Of a stretch of DNA of 64,000 nucleotides, positions 37,452 through 46,242 are shown one piece after another. Origin of the DNA: Caldilinea sp. CFX5. Lineage in GTDB: Bacteria > Chloroflexota > Anaerolineae > Caldilineales > Caldilineaceae. Both the position numbers and the translations under genes were made by a program. The stretch is taken from positions 198,634 to 262,633 of the forward strand of contig QWII01000007.1 of assembly GCA_021405325.1 (NCBI GenBank), in the 5' to 3' direction. Positions within the stretch are counted from its first letter, which is position 1, and the number at the start of each line of letters is the position of its first letter. The notes under the pieces are model-generated. The model saw only the letters and a program-made list of their open reading frames with translations, did no database searches and had not been told where the DNA came from.

Positions 37452-37545
37452 TATAGATGTTCAGAAAAAGATCCGTGGCACACCTGACAGGTTTTGGAAA
37501 CCTGTCAGGTGTAGGGTGTCCCGAAAGATTATCTGAACACCTATA
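37452..37545. repeat. Nested palindromic element, family B, copy 2
   Basis: Inner arms 37480-37494 (ACACCTGACAGGTTT) and 37498-37512 are perfect around a 3-base loop. Outer arms 37452-37465 and 37532-37545 (TATAGATGTTCAGA type) pair with one mismatch. The core equals copies 1 and 3; the outer arms do not. Confidence 0.9.
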
Positions 37546-37603
37546 CCATGAAACGCAAAGCAGTCCTACCATACGAGCTACCAATCACACAAAAGGAGAG
37601 CAT

Positions 37604-38473
37604 ATGTCTACAATCATTAGAAAACATCCGGCCCTATCGCTCCTGATCCTGGCGATGATCCTGGGTACGGCCCCGTTGCTGGCTGTGAATGCCGGGCTGC
37701 TCCCCCCAGGGTGGGACCAACTTGGCGCCCTCAGCGCCAGCCTGGCGGGGATCATCCTCGCCGCGCTGGAAGGGCGCAAGGGTGGCGTGCGCGAATTGCT
37801 GGGGCGCTTCCTGATCTGGCGCGTCGGCCTCTGGTGGTGGGCTTTTGTACTGTTCTTCCCGATTCTACCAGCGGTGGCGACCCTTTATCTTTATCACTGG
37901 TTTGGTGGGCCAGCGGTGGATTGGAGCCAGCTTAAACCCTTGTACAACGTCGTTCCATCGATCCTCATTCTGACTGTTTTGGCCGGCATTGGCGAGGAGT
38001 TTGGCTGGCGCGGCTTTGCCCTGCCCAGATTGCAAGCCCACCACAATGCACTGGTTGCGAGCCTGATCATCGGGGTGTGCTGGAGCAGTTGGCATATCCC
38101 CCTTTCCCTGACCAAGGGCACGATTCAGTACGAATGGCGATTGCAGGCCGGTTTGCTGCCCGCCATTCTGGCCTATTCACTCTTCGTGACGGTCGAGTCA
38201 ATCCGCTGTACCTGGGTATTCAACAACACCAAGGGCAGTGTATTGGTGGCTGCTGTTATGCACGGGGCGCTCAATGCCTGGAACCAATACATTGATGTCT
38301 ACCGCGGGCATTTCGGCGCCATTCTCACCTACATGGTCGTGATGGTGACCGTCTCCATCCTCATCGCACTGTGGGCCGGCGCAACCAACCTGTCGCGCAC
38401 GGAGGCAAGAAACGTGCTTCCGCCGGAAGATGACGTGCCGGTGCAGGCCGCAGCAACGCCTATGGCCATCTAG
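37604..38473 (+). CDS. CPBP-family intramembrane metalloprotease
   Basis: 289 residues from the ATG at 37604, which follows AAAGGAGA; the longer open frame upstream runs through the palindromic element. The protein has about eight hydrophobic helices. CPBP motifs are clear: GEEFGWRGFALPRLQ (motif 1, two Glu and Arg), CWSSWHIPL (motif 2 His) and MHGALNAWNQ (motif 3 His and Asn). The family includes CAAX prenyl proteases and bacteriocin-immunity-type membrane proteases. The substrate is unknown. Confidence 0.88.
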   Translation: MSTIIRKHPALSLLILAMILGTAPLLAVNAGLLPPGWDQLGALSASLAGIILAALEGRKGGVRELLGRFLIWRVGLWWWAFVLFFPILPAVATLYLYHWFGGPAVDWSQLKPLYNVVPSILILTVLAGIGEEFGWRGFALPRLQAHHNALVASLIIGVCWSSWHIPLSLTKGTIQYEWRLQAGLLPAILAYSLFVTVESIRCTWVFNNTKGSVLVAAVMHGALNAWNQYIDVYRGHFGAILTYMVVMVTVSILIALWAGATNLSRTEARNVLPPEDDVPVQAAATPMAI

Positions 38474-38640
38474 CACATAGCGGCGCAAATAGACCAATGG
38501 TTGCGCAGTGAGACAGTCGGTCAGTGGGACAGTTGGTCAGTCACTGGATTACTGTTTTACTGCACCCAAGGTATCATCTGCACCAGCCCTGGGGGATTGC
38601 CGCATCGGTCGTTGCTGGTAGCTGGCAGTGGCGTTGCTTT

Positions 38641-41244
38641 TTAAACAGGCTCGTCCTGCCTAAGCGCCTCATCCACGACCGTCGCGAGGCTCTTCGCCTT
38701 TACTCTCATCTGAATTGCGGCAACTTGCTGCGGAGTCAATTGCGCAGCCACGGCGAGTTGGCGTGCTGCGGCCTGGTTGCGGGTCTCTTGATCGCTGGCG
38801 GGGTGCTGCAAGACCAGTAAGAGCAATTCGAGGGCATGTTCCAACTTGCCGCGCTTGGCCTGTAGACTGGCGAGGCCGACCAGCGCCTCCAGGATCACAG
38901 GGGGGCTATGGGTTTCGGTTGCGATCCGCAAGGACGCGCGCCAGGCGCCCTCAGCTTCAGCGTCATGGCCCAGCGCAAAAACGCTTTGGGCCAGCTCGGC
39001 CAACACGCGCGCCACCCACCAACTGCCACCCAATTCCGTGAAGATCTCCAGGCTTTGGCGGAACATCGCCACGGCCGGCCTATGCTCGCCTAGCCGTTGG
39101 GCGACGACGCCAAGTCCCCGATAGGCCGAAGCGACGCCCCAGCGGTCACCAAGCGAACTGTTCACGGCAGCGCTTTCCTCCAACGCGGTGCGCGCTTCAG
39201 CGTACCACCCCAAGCGGAGTGCGCTCTGGCTAAGGATGCGCAGCCCAAATGCCGTAAACCGGGGATCGCCAATGGCGCGCCAATCGGCCACGGCGGACTG
39301 TAAGCAGGCGTGCGTCTGCGCAGGGTTGGCGGTTCCGCTGGTATTCGCCGTCAACCCATGCAGACAAGTCTGGCTCAACGCGGTGTACCAGCGATCGTCA
39401 ATGCCAGTGGCAAGCTCCGCCCCCTCCCCATACAGCGCCAATGCTCTGGCGTAGTTGCCGGTCACTTCCATCAACATGCCGAGAAAGGTGATCGCTTCGA
39501 TCAACACGCGCGGCTCATGCAAGGGGCGCAGGATGGCCAAACTGCGTTCCAGCATCGCTTGCGCCGGCTCGTAGTGGGCCAGTCGGTAGTCCAGCCAACC
39601 GTGCGCGGCCAGGAGATGGCCCAGTGCGACCTGGTTTGTTCGATCAGAGGGGGCGTGCGCCAGGGCGGCTTCCAGCGCCGTGATGGTGCGACCAAGCACA
39701 TCGCACCCTTCCTGAAACCAGCCACGCAGGTCGTAAAACCACTTCAACAGGCGCATGGTCTGCTCGATCAAGGTGAATTCGCCCTGCGTCACTGCCCATG
39801 CCCAGGCGGCGCGGAAGTTATCCATCTCGGCGGTCAACTCGGCAATGGTTTCGCGCTGCGCCGAACTGCGAAAGCGTCCCTCTGCCCGGCTGAAAAAGGT
39901 AAGGTAATATTGGCCGTGACGTGCCTGCGTGGCGCGCGCTTCTTCAGCCTGATTGCCGAGTTGTTCCGCAGCAAACTGGCGGATGAGTTCATGCAGTTCA
40001 TACCGGCTGGCGCCGTTCCGGCGGATGAACGATTTCGTCACCAACGCGGCCAACGTCGCCAGCCGTGCGCCTGCTACGGCTTCTGCCGCCTCGCGCCGAA
40101 AGCCGCCGCGGAAGAGCGTCAGCCGGCGCAGAACGCCCTGCTCCTCTGCACTGAGCAGGCGCCACGAATGGTCAAAGACGGCGCGCAGCGAGTGGTGACG
40201 CGCAGGCCGATCACGCACCGCTACCTCCAAGAAATCCAGCCCGTGGGCGATCTCCTCTGCGATCTCCTCACAGGTCAGCGTTTGCACCCAGGCCGCGGCC
40301 AGTTCAATGCCCAGCGGCATCCCCTCGACCAACTGGCAGATGCGGACGATGGCGGGGTAATCAGCGGGCGTCGCATTGAACCGGACATAGGCCCGTCGGG
40401 CGCGTTGCAGGAACAACTCGACCGACGTATGGGACGCCCCGGCCACGGCGTCACCGCTGGTGGGGATCGGCAACCCTTGCACTTCAAAGACCCATTCCCC
40501 TTGCACGCCGACTGTTTCCCGCGAGGTCGCCAGCAGCTTCACCTGCGGTGCATGGGCCAGCAATTCGGTCAACACCTCGATGCCTGGCTCGGCCAACAAC
40601 TGCTCAAGATTGTCGGTGAGCAGCAGCATCTGCTTGGTCTGGAGATAGCGGAGTAACTGGCTTTTGGGATCGGCTGATCCCCCGCCTGGAAAGGCAAAGC
40701 CAACGGCGTCGGCGATCACCGGCACGATCAAACGCGTGGTGTTGACCGGCGCCAAGGGGACAAAATAGACGCCATCGCTGAAGCGCTCCTGGATCTGGGT
40801 CGCGGTCGCAATCGCCAGGCGCGTCTTGCCAATCCCACCAGGGCCAACCAGCGTCAGCAGGCGGCATTGGGCGTCGTCCAGGAGTTGGCTGAGTTCGGTC
40901 ACTTCGCGCTGGCGGCCAATCAAAGGCGTGGGCAAGACGGGGAGGTTGCTGCGGGGGTGCGCGACGGCGGGCGGAACGGTTGCATCGGGGTTCGCCCATG
41001 CCGACGACGGGAGTCGATCCACCCGCAATTCGCCGCGCGCCACCTTTGTGAAAGTAGCGCGATCGGTTGGCGGAATGTTCAGCGCGTTGGCCAGCAGCTC
41101 GGCAATTTGCGTCGAGGGGTGGCGTTCATCGTCTTCGATCTTGCGCAGCAGGGCGACCGAGCAACCGACCCGTTCGGCCAGTTGTTCACGGGTGAGGTGG
41201 CGTTGTGTGCGCTGTTGCCGAAGCCATGCGCCAAAGGTATCCAT
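38641..41244 (-). CDS. XRE-STAND transcriptional regulator (HTH, NB-ARC ATPase, TPR)
   Basis: 867 residues from the ATG at 41244; a start 27 bases earlier is possible. Residues 1-60 are an XRE helix-turn-helix (FGAWLRQQRTQRHLTREQLA). Residues of about 105-400 are a STAND ATPase: Walker A LTLVGPGGIGKTRLA (about 132-146) and LLLLTDNLEQLL, then the winged-helix part EEQGVLRRLTLFRGGF. The rest is TPR-like helices. Such regulators sense ligands through the repeats and switch on ATP binding. It diverges from the cupin/ABM/DDN/cytochrome gene run at 41349, which is the natural candidate target. Confidence 0.9.
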   Translation of the reverse strand: MDTFGAWLRQQRTQRHLTREQLAERVGCSVALLRKIEDDERHPSTQIAELLANALNIPPTDRATFTKVARGELRVDRLPSSAWANPDATVPPAVAHPRSNLPVLPTPLIGRQREVTELSQLLDDAQCRLLTLVGPGGIGKTRLAIATATQIQERFSDGVYFVPLAPVNTTRLIVPVIADAVGFAFPGGGSADPKSQLLRYLQTKQMLLLTDNLEQLLAEPGIEVLTELLAHAPQVKLLATSRETVGVQGEWVFEVQGLPIPTSGDAVAGASHTSVELFLQRARRAYVRFNATPADYPAIVRICQLVEGMPLGIELAAAWVQTLTCEEIAEEIAHGLDFLEVAVRDRPARHHSLRAVFDHSWRLLSAEEQGVLRRLTLFRGGFRREAAEAVAGARLATLAALVTKSFIRRNGASRYELHELIRQFAAEQLGNQAEEARATQARHGQYYLTFFSRAEGRFRSSAQRETIAELTAEMDNFRAAWAWAVTQGEFTLIEQTMRLLKWFYDLRGWFQEGCDVLGRTITALEAALAHAPSDRTNQVALGHLLAAHGWLDYRLAHYEPAQAMLERSLAILRPLHEPRVLIEAITFLGMLMEVTGNYARALALYGEGAELATGIDDRWYTALSQTCLHGLTANTSGTANPAQTHACLQSAVADWRAIGDPRFTAFGLRILSQSALRLGWYAEARTALEESAAVNSSLGDRWGVASAYRGLGVVAQRLGEHRPAVAMFRQSLEIFTELGGSWWVARVLAELAQSVFALGHDAEAEGAWRASLRIATETHSPPVILEALVGLASLQAKRGKLEHALELLLLVLQHPASDQETRNQAAARQLAVAAQLTPQQVAAIQMRVKAKSLATVVDEALRQDEPV

Positions 41245-41278
41245 GTTCGCCTCGCTTTTACAGATTGTCACACTTTTT

Positions 41279-41296
41279 GTAACAATGCACTGTTAC
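41279..41296. promoter_or_regulatory. Operator-like palindrome in the divergent promoter
   Basis: GTAACA (41279-41284) and TGTTAC (41291-41296) are perfect inverted half-sites 6 bases apart. They lie in the 104-base gap between the XRE-STAND gene and the cupin gene, where an operator for both directions would be expected. Confidence 0.45.
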
Positions 41297-41348
41297 CCAC
41301 GCCCCGCCATTCGGTGGTTTACTGTAGGTAGCGAAAGGACAAAGCACA

Positions 41349-41801
41349 ATGACAGTCTTACAAACCAAACCGTATGCACTACTAGGTGACGACGGACAAA
41401 GCATTCAGACCCAGGGAGCGCTGGTTGTGGTAAAAGCAAACACAGAACAAACAGGCGGCGCCTTCAACCTATTTGAAGCGACTTGCCCACCCCATTATAC
41501 CACAACACTGCACATCCACTATGGGGAAGATGTGGCGATCTATGTGCTGGCCGGCACGCTGACCGTCTTTTGGGGCAATGAGCCGTTGGCGGCAGGAGTC
41601 GGCACGTACCTGTTTCAGCCGAGCGGAACGCCGCATGGCTTTCGTGTCGAAGGTGAGGCGCCGGCGCGGATTTTGTATATGACCTTCCCCGCCGGTTTGG
41701 ATCGCTTCGTCCTGGAACAGGAACCGTTGGCGCCCACTGCTGACCCGGCGACGGCTGCCGCTCGCTACCAGATCGAGATCATCGGGCCGTTGCCCGCGTG
41801 A
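41349..41801 (+). CDS. Cupin-domain protein
   Basis: 150 residues. A single cupin barrel is seen: HIHYGEDVAIYVLAGTLTVF (metal-ligand His residues and Glu) and QPSGTPHGFRV (last His). AAAGGA precedes the ATG. Cupins of this type act as sugar isomerases, dioxygenases or sensors; the present one cannot be placed more closely. It is first of a run of small, closely spaced plus-strand genes. Confidence 0.82.
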   Translation: MTVLQTKPYALLGDDGQSIQTQGALVVVKANTEQTGGAFNLFEATCPPHYTTTLHIHYGEDVAIYVLAGTLTVFWGNEPLAAGVGTYLFQPSGTPHGFRVEGEAPARILYMTFPAGLDRFVLEQEPLAPTADPATAAARYQIEIIGPLPA

Positions 41802-41874
41802 TCGGATGACAGTGATACAGTCAACCCATACCAACAGTTTCAAGAACCGTATCAAATAGCCAAGGAGGATTGCC

Positions 41875-42243
41875 ATGAACACCTTAGAAGTCAGCGCCAA
41901 AATGTCAGTGCGCCCGGGCAAGTTGGAGGGATTCAAGCGGCAAGCCGCTGAAATCATCCGGCAGACCAAAGAGAAGGACACGAAGACGCTCCGCTATGAC
42001 TGGTTTCTCAACCGTGATCAAACGGCGTGCGAGGTGCGCGAGCTCTATGAGAATTCAGAGGGGTTAATCGAGCATCGGATGCACGTCGGCGAGGCGATCA
42101 ACAAGTTGTTCGCTGAATTTGCCGACGGCCACGCCGTCACGATCTACGGCGACCCATCGCCGCAGCTTGTGGCCATGGCCAGCGCCCACAGGGATGTGGC
42201 GATCAAATGGTATTGCTTCCTCCGGGGACTTGAGTCTGCATAA
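41875..42243 (+). CDS. ABM-fold monooxygenase-like protein
   Basis: 122 residues. The ferredoxin-like ABM pattern is visible: VSAKMSVRPGKLEGFKRQAA, TLRYDWFLNRDQTACEVRELY, and HRMHVGEA. The family includes YgiN-like quinol monooxygenases and heme-degrading relatives. AAGGAGG lies 6-8 bases before the ATG. It is likely part of the same transcript as the cupin and the DDN-like gene. Confidence 0.8.
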   Translation: MNTLEVSAKMSVRPGKLEGFKRQAAEIIRQTKEKDTKTLRYDWFLNRDQTACEVRELYENSEGLIEHRMHVGEAINKLFAEFADGHAVTIYGDPSPQLVAMASAHRDVAIKWYCFLRGLESA

Positions 42244-42265
42244 AGGGGACTGTAAGGAGTGAATC

Positions 42266-42787
42266 ATGCAAAAACGATCAATGCAACCCAATGAGGCTAT
42301 CGCCTTCAACAACAGCATCTTTGCCCGCGCCAAGCGCTGGCTGTATCGTGGCAATCGTCCCAACTGGATTGCCAAGGCTTTGAATCGCTTGTATGCATTG
42401 GTGGGTGCTTCGGGCATTACCGGCAACTACGTCGTGGCTTTAGAGGTGATCGGACGCAAGTCGGGGCGGGTCATTTCATTTCCGTTGGTGGTGGCGATGG
42501 TTGATGGCGAACGCTATCTGGTTTCGATGCTCGGCGATAACACGCAGTGGGTGCAAAATGTGCGAGCAGCAGGTGGCCAAGCCGTATTGCGCAGTGGCGG
42601 TCGCCAGGCGGTGCAACTAGTCGAGATACCCGCCGACCAACGTGCGCCGATCTTGAAGGCGTACCTCCAGCGGGCGGACGGCGCCCGCCCTCACATCCCT
42701 ATCGATAAGGATGCGCCGCTGGCTGAATTTGCAACGATCGCAGCGGACTATCCGGTCTTTCATGTCACGACCAGCACATCGCTCTAG
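42266..42787 (+). CDS. Deazaflavin-dependent nitroreductase (DDN) family protein
   Basis: 173 residues. LEVIGRKSGRVISFPLVVAM and DGERYLVSMLGDNTQWVQNV, RAAGGQAVLRSGG are signatures of the F420/FMN-binding split-barrel DDN family. Family members use F420H2 to reduce quinones or nitro compounds. Whether this host makes F420 cannot be seen here. The ribosome site is AAGGAG and the gene sits 22 bases after its neighbour. Confidence 0.82.
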   Translation: MQKRSMQPNEAIAFNNSIFARAKRWLYRGNRPNWIAKALNRLYALVGASGITGNYVVALEVIGRKSGRVISFPLVVAMVDGERYLVSMLGDNTQWVQNVRAAGGQAVLRSGGRQAVQLVEIPADQRAPILKAYLQRADGARPHIPIDKDAPLAEFATIAADYPVFHVTTSTSL

Positions 42788-42801
42788 TCAAGGAGGTTGC
42801 C

Positions 42802-43653
42802 ATGAGAAAATTGATGAAATGGACCGGGATTGTACTCGGCGGACTGATCGGCCTGGTCTTACTGTCGGGTGTGGCGCTTTACCCCATCGGCATGAAAAAA
42901 CTCACGCGTACCTATCCAACCATCCCGGTTGCGCAAGTCAGCGTTCCCACCGATGCTGCTGCCATCGCCCGCGGCAAGCACATCGCCACGATCTGGGCCT
43001 GCATTCGCTGTCATGGCGATCACCTGGGCGGGTTGCTCATCACCCATGATCCGATCGATGGCTATGTGCCACTGCTGGGAACGATCCCGGCGCCCAACCT
43101 GACCGCCGGCCAGGGCGGCATTGCCCAAGCGTACACCGATGTCGATTGGGTGCGCGCCATTCGGCATGGTGTCAAGAGAGATGGTCACGGCGAGGTTTTC
43201 ATGTATGACTATTCGACGATGAGCGACGGCGACCTGGGTGATTTGCTCGCGTATCTGAAACAACTTCCCCCGGTTGATTCGGCGCAAACCGTGCTGCGTT
43301 ATGGTCCGCTCCTGCCCATCTTCCCAGCGCTTGGCTGGTTCACGCCGGCAGCGGCAATGATCGATCACAACGCACCGCCGTCGGCCGAGCCAGTGGCGGG
43401 GGCCACCCAAGAATATGGTAAGTATCTTTCTGCGCTCTGCGCCGGGTGCCACGATAAGGGCCTCGTTGGGCCGGTGCGCGGCAACTATGGGCAAGAGGAG
43501 TTTGTGCGGGCGATCCGAACCGGTGTTTTGCCCAATGGAACACAGATCGGTCGGGCAATGCCCCCCAGCATTTATGGAGAGATGAGCGATACCGAGCTGG
43601 CGGCGCTGTGGCTCTATTTACAGAACCCGGCAGCAGCACAAGCGCAAAAATAG
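42802..43653 (+). CDS. Membrane-anchored di-heme cytochrome c
   Basis: 283 residues. An N-terminal membrane helix (about 7-28) is followed by two cytochrome c domains with CIRCH (C67-H71) and CAGCH (C213-H217). The first has NLTAGQGGIAQAYTDVDWVR and MSDGDLGDLLAYLKQLPP; the second MPPSIYGEMSDTELAALWLY, with Met as likely sixth ligand. It resembles electron-transfer cytochromes that serve dehydrogenases. Only 14 bases separate it from the DDN-like gene. Confidence 0.87.
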   Translation: MRKLMKWTGIVLGGLIGLVLLSGVALYPIGMKKLTRTYPTIPVAQVSVPTDAAAIARGKHIATIWACIRCHGDHLGGLLITHDPIDGYVPLLGTIPAPNLTAGQGGIAQAYTDVDWVRAIRHGVKRDGHGEVFMYDYSTMSDGDLGDLLAYLKQLPPVDSAQTVLRYGPLLPIFPALGWFTPAAAMIDHNAPPSAEPVAGATQEYGKYLSALCAGCHDKGLVGPVRGNYGQEEFVRAIRTGVLPNGTQIGRAMPPSIYGEMSDTELAALWLYLQNPAAAQAQK

Positions 43654-43712
43654 TCAGGTAAACCGGTTCTTTCTTGGTATTCTGTGTGAAACAAAAAGAG
43701 GGAGGAATGGTC

Positions 43713-44591
43713 ATGAACCCTGCACACGAAATCTTTGATCCCCAAATTCTCGCCGCTGATTTGGGCGAGGTCTGTCACATCTACGCCGATTTTTTCGCCA
43801 AGTTGAATGGCGTGGATTGGAACAAACCGGTCAAGGGCAGCCCCAAAGAATGGAATCTGCACGAAACAATTGCCCATTCGGTTGCGCTCAACGGGGACGG
43901 GCTAGCAAGCATCAAACAGACGTTGCGTGGCGAACCGTACATGTTCGTCGGTCTTGATGATCGCTACCAATTCAACGCCTACAACCGCCACGGAATTGAT
44001 GATCATCTGAGTACACCGCAGCAAGAACTGTGCGACCAGCTCTTGGCAATTCTCGACCAAGCCGCCAGCATTGCCCGCAACTTGCAACCGGGTCAAGGCG
44101 AACTGACGGCACAGATGCCAATCTATAATCGCCCCGTCCGCATCGTCGAGGTGTTGAGCATCCTCATTTTCCATATTGGCTTGGTGCATACCGCCCAATT
44201 GACGGAGCCGGTGGGCTTGCCACCGCTCTGGACGCACCATTCGCCTGCCTTTCGTCATCGTCTGATCGGGCGAACCATGCTGCCCTTCAGTTTGCTCTAC
44301 CGCCGTGATATTGGCGGCCCGTTGCGCGCAACCCTTGCCTTCCGCATTGGCGGGCCTGACGGCGGGGAATGGTACGTAAATGTCGCGCCCGATGCCCAGT
44401 CGTGGGGTGAAGGGGTGGCGGAACATCCCAAGTTGACAATCCAAATGCGCGAGACATCCGTGTTGTGTCGGATGATCACGCGTCGCATGAATCTTCCGCT
44501 TACCTTGCTCCGTGGCGATCTGAAACCGCGTGGCGACCTACCTCTCTTCTTGCGCATGGGCAAATTATTTAGCGTAGATGCAATGCCGTGA
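43713..44591 (+). CDS. DinB/maleylpyruvate-isomerase-like protein with SCP2-like C-terminus
   Basis: 292 residues from the ATG at 43713; GGGAGGA is 6 bases upstream. The N-terminal half is a four-helix DinB-type bundle (KEWNLHETIAHSVALNGDG, HIGLVHTAQLTEPVG), whose His residues would hold a metal. The C-terminal half (about 205-285) resembles an SCP2 sterol-carrier fold: EWYVNVAPDAQSWGEGVAEH, PKLTIQMRETSVL. Related proteins are thiol-dependent transferases. The substrate is not evident. Confidence 0.72.
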   Translation: MNPAHEIFDPQILAADLGEVCHIYADFFAKLNGVDWNKPVKGSPKEWNLHETIAHSVALNGDGLASIKQTLRGEPYMFVGLDDRYQFNAYNRHGIDDHLSTPQQELCDQLLAILDQAASIARNLQPGQGELTAQMPIYNRPVRIVEVLSILIFHIGLVHTAQLTEPVGLPPLWTHHSPAFRHRLIGRTMLPFSLLYRRDIGGPLRATLAFRIGGPDGGEWYVNVAPDAQSWGEGVAEHPKLTIQMRETSVLCRMITRRMNLPLTLLRGDLKPRGDLPLFLRMGKLFSVDAMP

Positions 44592-44615
44592 ACAGTCACA
44601 AAAAAGGAGAAAATC

Positions 44616-45143
44616 ATGATCAAGCAAATGGAAAATCGACCGGAATTGGGAACGCGAACGACGATGCTGGGATTGCGGCGGGTTGCCTGGATCATCATGC
44701 TGCTTGCCGATGTGGGATTACTGGCCTGGGGCGCGATGGCGGCGCTGCTGTCGGAACGCCTGCTTGGGCCAGGCGGTACGCCGATCCTGATCGCCGAGTA
44801 CGAGGGCTTCACTGGGGCTTCCTGGTCAGACCTTGCGACCGCGTCGCCGCAGACGGTCGCCTTCATGATGCTGCTCTTCCGCATGTACGGCATCTATATC
44901 GTGGCCTTCGGGCTGCTGGCTATTGCCATCAGTGCGACAGCCTTCCGCCGGGGCGAGCGTTGGGCCTGGTGGCTGTTGCTGGTCGGCAACACGATCGCCT
45001 ACGTCTCGGCCATGACCTACGACTGGAGGGTGAGCGCCATCGGGCCATTCGAGCTGACGGAATATCTCGGTCTCGCCGCCATCTATGTGGCGCTCGCTGT
45101 CACCGCGCCCTTCCTGGCCACGGGACAAGCAGGTCGAGCGTGA
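44616..45143 (+). CDS. Small membrane protein, four helices, unknown function
   Basis: 175 residues with four hydrophobic segments (about 24-48, 80-105, 115-135, 145-168). AAAAGGAGAA precedes the ATG. The layout, with RMYGIYIVAFGLLAIAISA and FRRGERWAWW, is common in uncharacterised bacterial membrane proteins. It ends the close run that starts at 41349. I do not assign a role. Confidence 0.7.
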   Translation: MIKQMENRPELGTRTTMLGLRRVAWIIMLLADVGLLAWGAMAALLSERLLGPGGTPILIAEYEGFTGASWSDLATASPQTVAFMMLLFRMYGIYIVAFGLLAIAISATAFRRGERWAWWLLLVGNTIAYVSAMTYDWRVSAIGPFELTEYLGLAAIYVALAVTAPFLATGQAGRA

Positions 45144-45437
45144 TGGGATCGATGGCGCCATGCGCCATCGATCGTTTGCGCTAACAGCGTCTGCGAAGAA
45201 CTTCGCTCCGGCGCCGGGATGGTTCGACCCCGATCCAGGAAAATTTACTGGTTCAACTTGAGCAGTGTCAACTGGTCACATGGTCAGGCAGCAACTGGCC
45301 ATATGGCTATTACACACCTTCTATATTCGTTGCTAAATTTCTTTGATTGGACAGTTCATGCTTGTAGGTATACACTGTTTGAGAACAAATGTCTACAAAC
45401 AGCCAAAGCTTCCTTTCGCCACACAAGGAGAGCCATC
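45144..45437 (+). other. Non-coding gap before the YdjM-like gene
   Basis: A 294-base stretch. An open frame runs through it into the next gene but has no ribosome site or family-like sequence. It holds short repeats of the CAACTGGTCACATGGTCAG type. Nothing else seen. Confidence 0.45.
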
Positions 45438-46106
45438 ATGTTCGCCGGTCATCTCGCCGCTGGATTGGCGCTCAAGCAGGCCGATCAGCGCGTCAATCTG
45501 GGGTTGCTCTTTTTCGCTACGCTCTTTGCCGATTTCCTACTCGGCATCTTCGTCTTGTTGGGCCTTGAAGAGGTGCATGTTCCCGCCAATTTTGCCGAGC
45601 TTCACTATCTGACCTTCACCTTTCCCTACTCGCATGGTCTGATCGCCAGCTTGTTCTGGTCGCTGCTGGCCTTTCTGCTCGTCCAACTGCTGTGGCCTGC
45701 ACCGCGCGCAGCACGCGGCCGGATTGGATGGGTCATAGCCCTGGCCGTCTTTTCCCATTTCCTGTTGGATTGGCTTGTCCATATCCCAGAGTTGCCGATC
45801 CTGGGGGAAGCCTCGCCCAAACTGGGTCTCGGCCTGTGGCATAACCTGGCCCTGGCCCTGGCGCTGGAAGCGCTCTTGGTGATCATTGGTCTGGCGCTCT
45901 ATTTCAAGGCGGTCAAGCCCGCTCGACGGGTCACGCAAGTTGGGGTCGTGCTGTTGATGATCCTGGTGACCGGCGCCACCGTGGCGGGGCAGGCGTTCAG
46001 CAACACGCCGCCACCGCCAACCGGCGCCGCCCTTTCCTGGATCATCCAGCCGCTCGTTTTGGGCGCGGTCGCCTATGGGCTTGATCGGCGACCGCGCAGC
46101 GAATGA
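45438..46106 (+). CDS. Membrane protein, YdjM/DUF457-like (membrane-bound metal-dependent hydrolase type)
   Basis: 222 residues from the ATG at 45438, which follows AAGGAGAG. MFAGHLAAGLALKQ at the start, YSHGLIASLFW, and FSHFLLDWLVHIPE are the His/Asp-bearing motifs of the DUF457 (YdjM) membrane family. Six helices are expected. Its catalytic role is unproven. It is followed by repeat family B copy 3. Confidence 0.75.
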   Translation: MFAGHLAAGLALKQADQRVNLGLLFFATLFADFLLGIFVLLGLEEVHVPANFAELHYLTFTFPYSHGLIASLFWSLLAFLLVQLLWPAPRAARGRIGWVIALAVFSHFLLDWLVHIPELPILGEASPKLGLGLWHNLALALALEALLVIIGLALYFKAVKPARRVTQVGVVLLMILVTGATVAGQAFSNTPPPPTGAALSWIIQPLVLGAVAYGLDRRPRSE

Positions 46107-46131
46107 GACCCTGCGGGATTTTCTACATACG

Positions 46132-46216
46132 TAGGAGTTACGCAGTTGGACAAGACCTGTCAGGTTTGCGAAACCTGACAGGTCTCTGGTAGCGCCCGTC
46201 AACTGCGTAACTCCTA
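46132..46216. repeat. Nested palindromic element, family B, copy 3
   Basis: Inner arms 46153-46167 (AGACCTGTCAGGTTT) and 46171-46185 are perfect with a 3-base loop. Outer arms 46132-46148 and 46200-46216 (TAGGAGTTACGCAGTTG) are perfect over 17 bases. The outer arms are unrelated to those of copies 1 and 2. Confidence 0.93.
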
Positions 46217-46242
46217 ATACGGTTGAAAGAGAGGCTTGAGAT

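Noticed and set aside
39310..40656. Long plus-strand open frame (448 codons) opposite the XRE-STAND gene
   Set aside because: It is antisense to a strong gene with clear HTH and ATPase motifs. Its product has no family-like features and reflects GC-rich codon bias.
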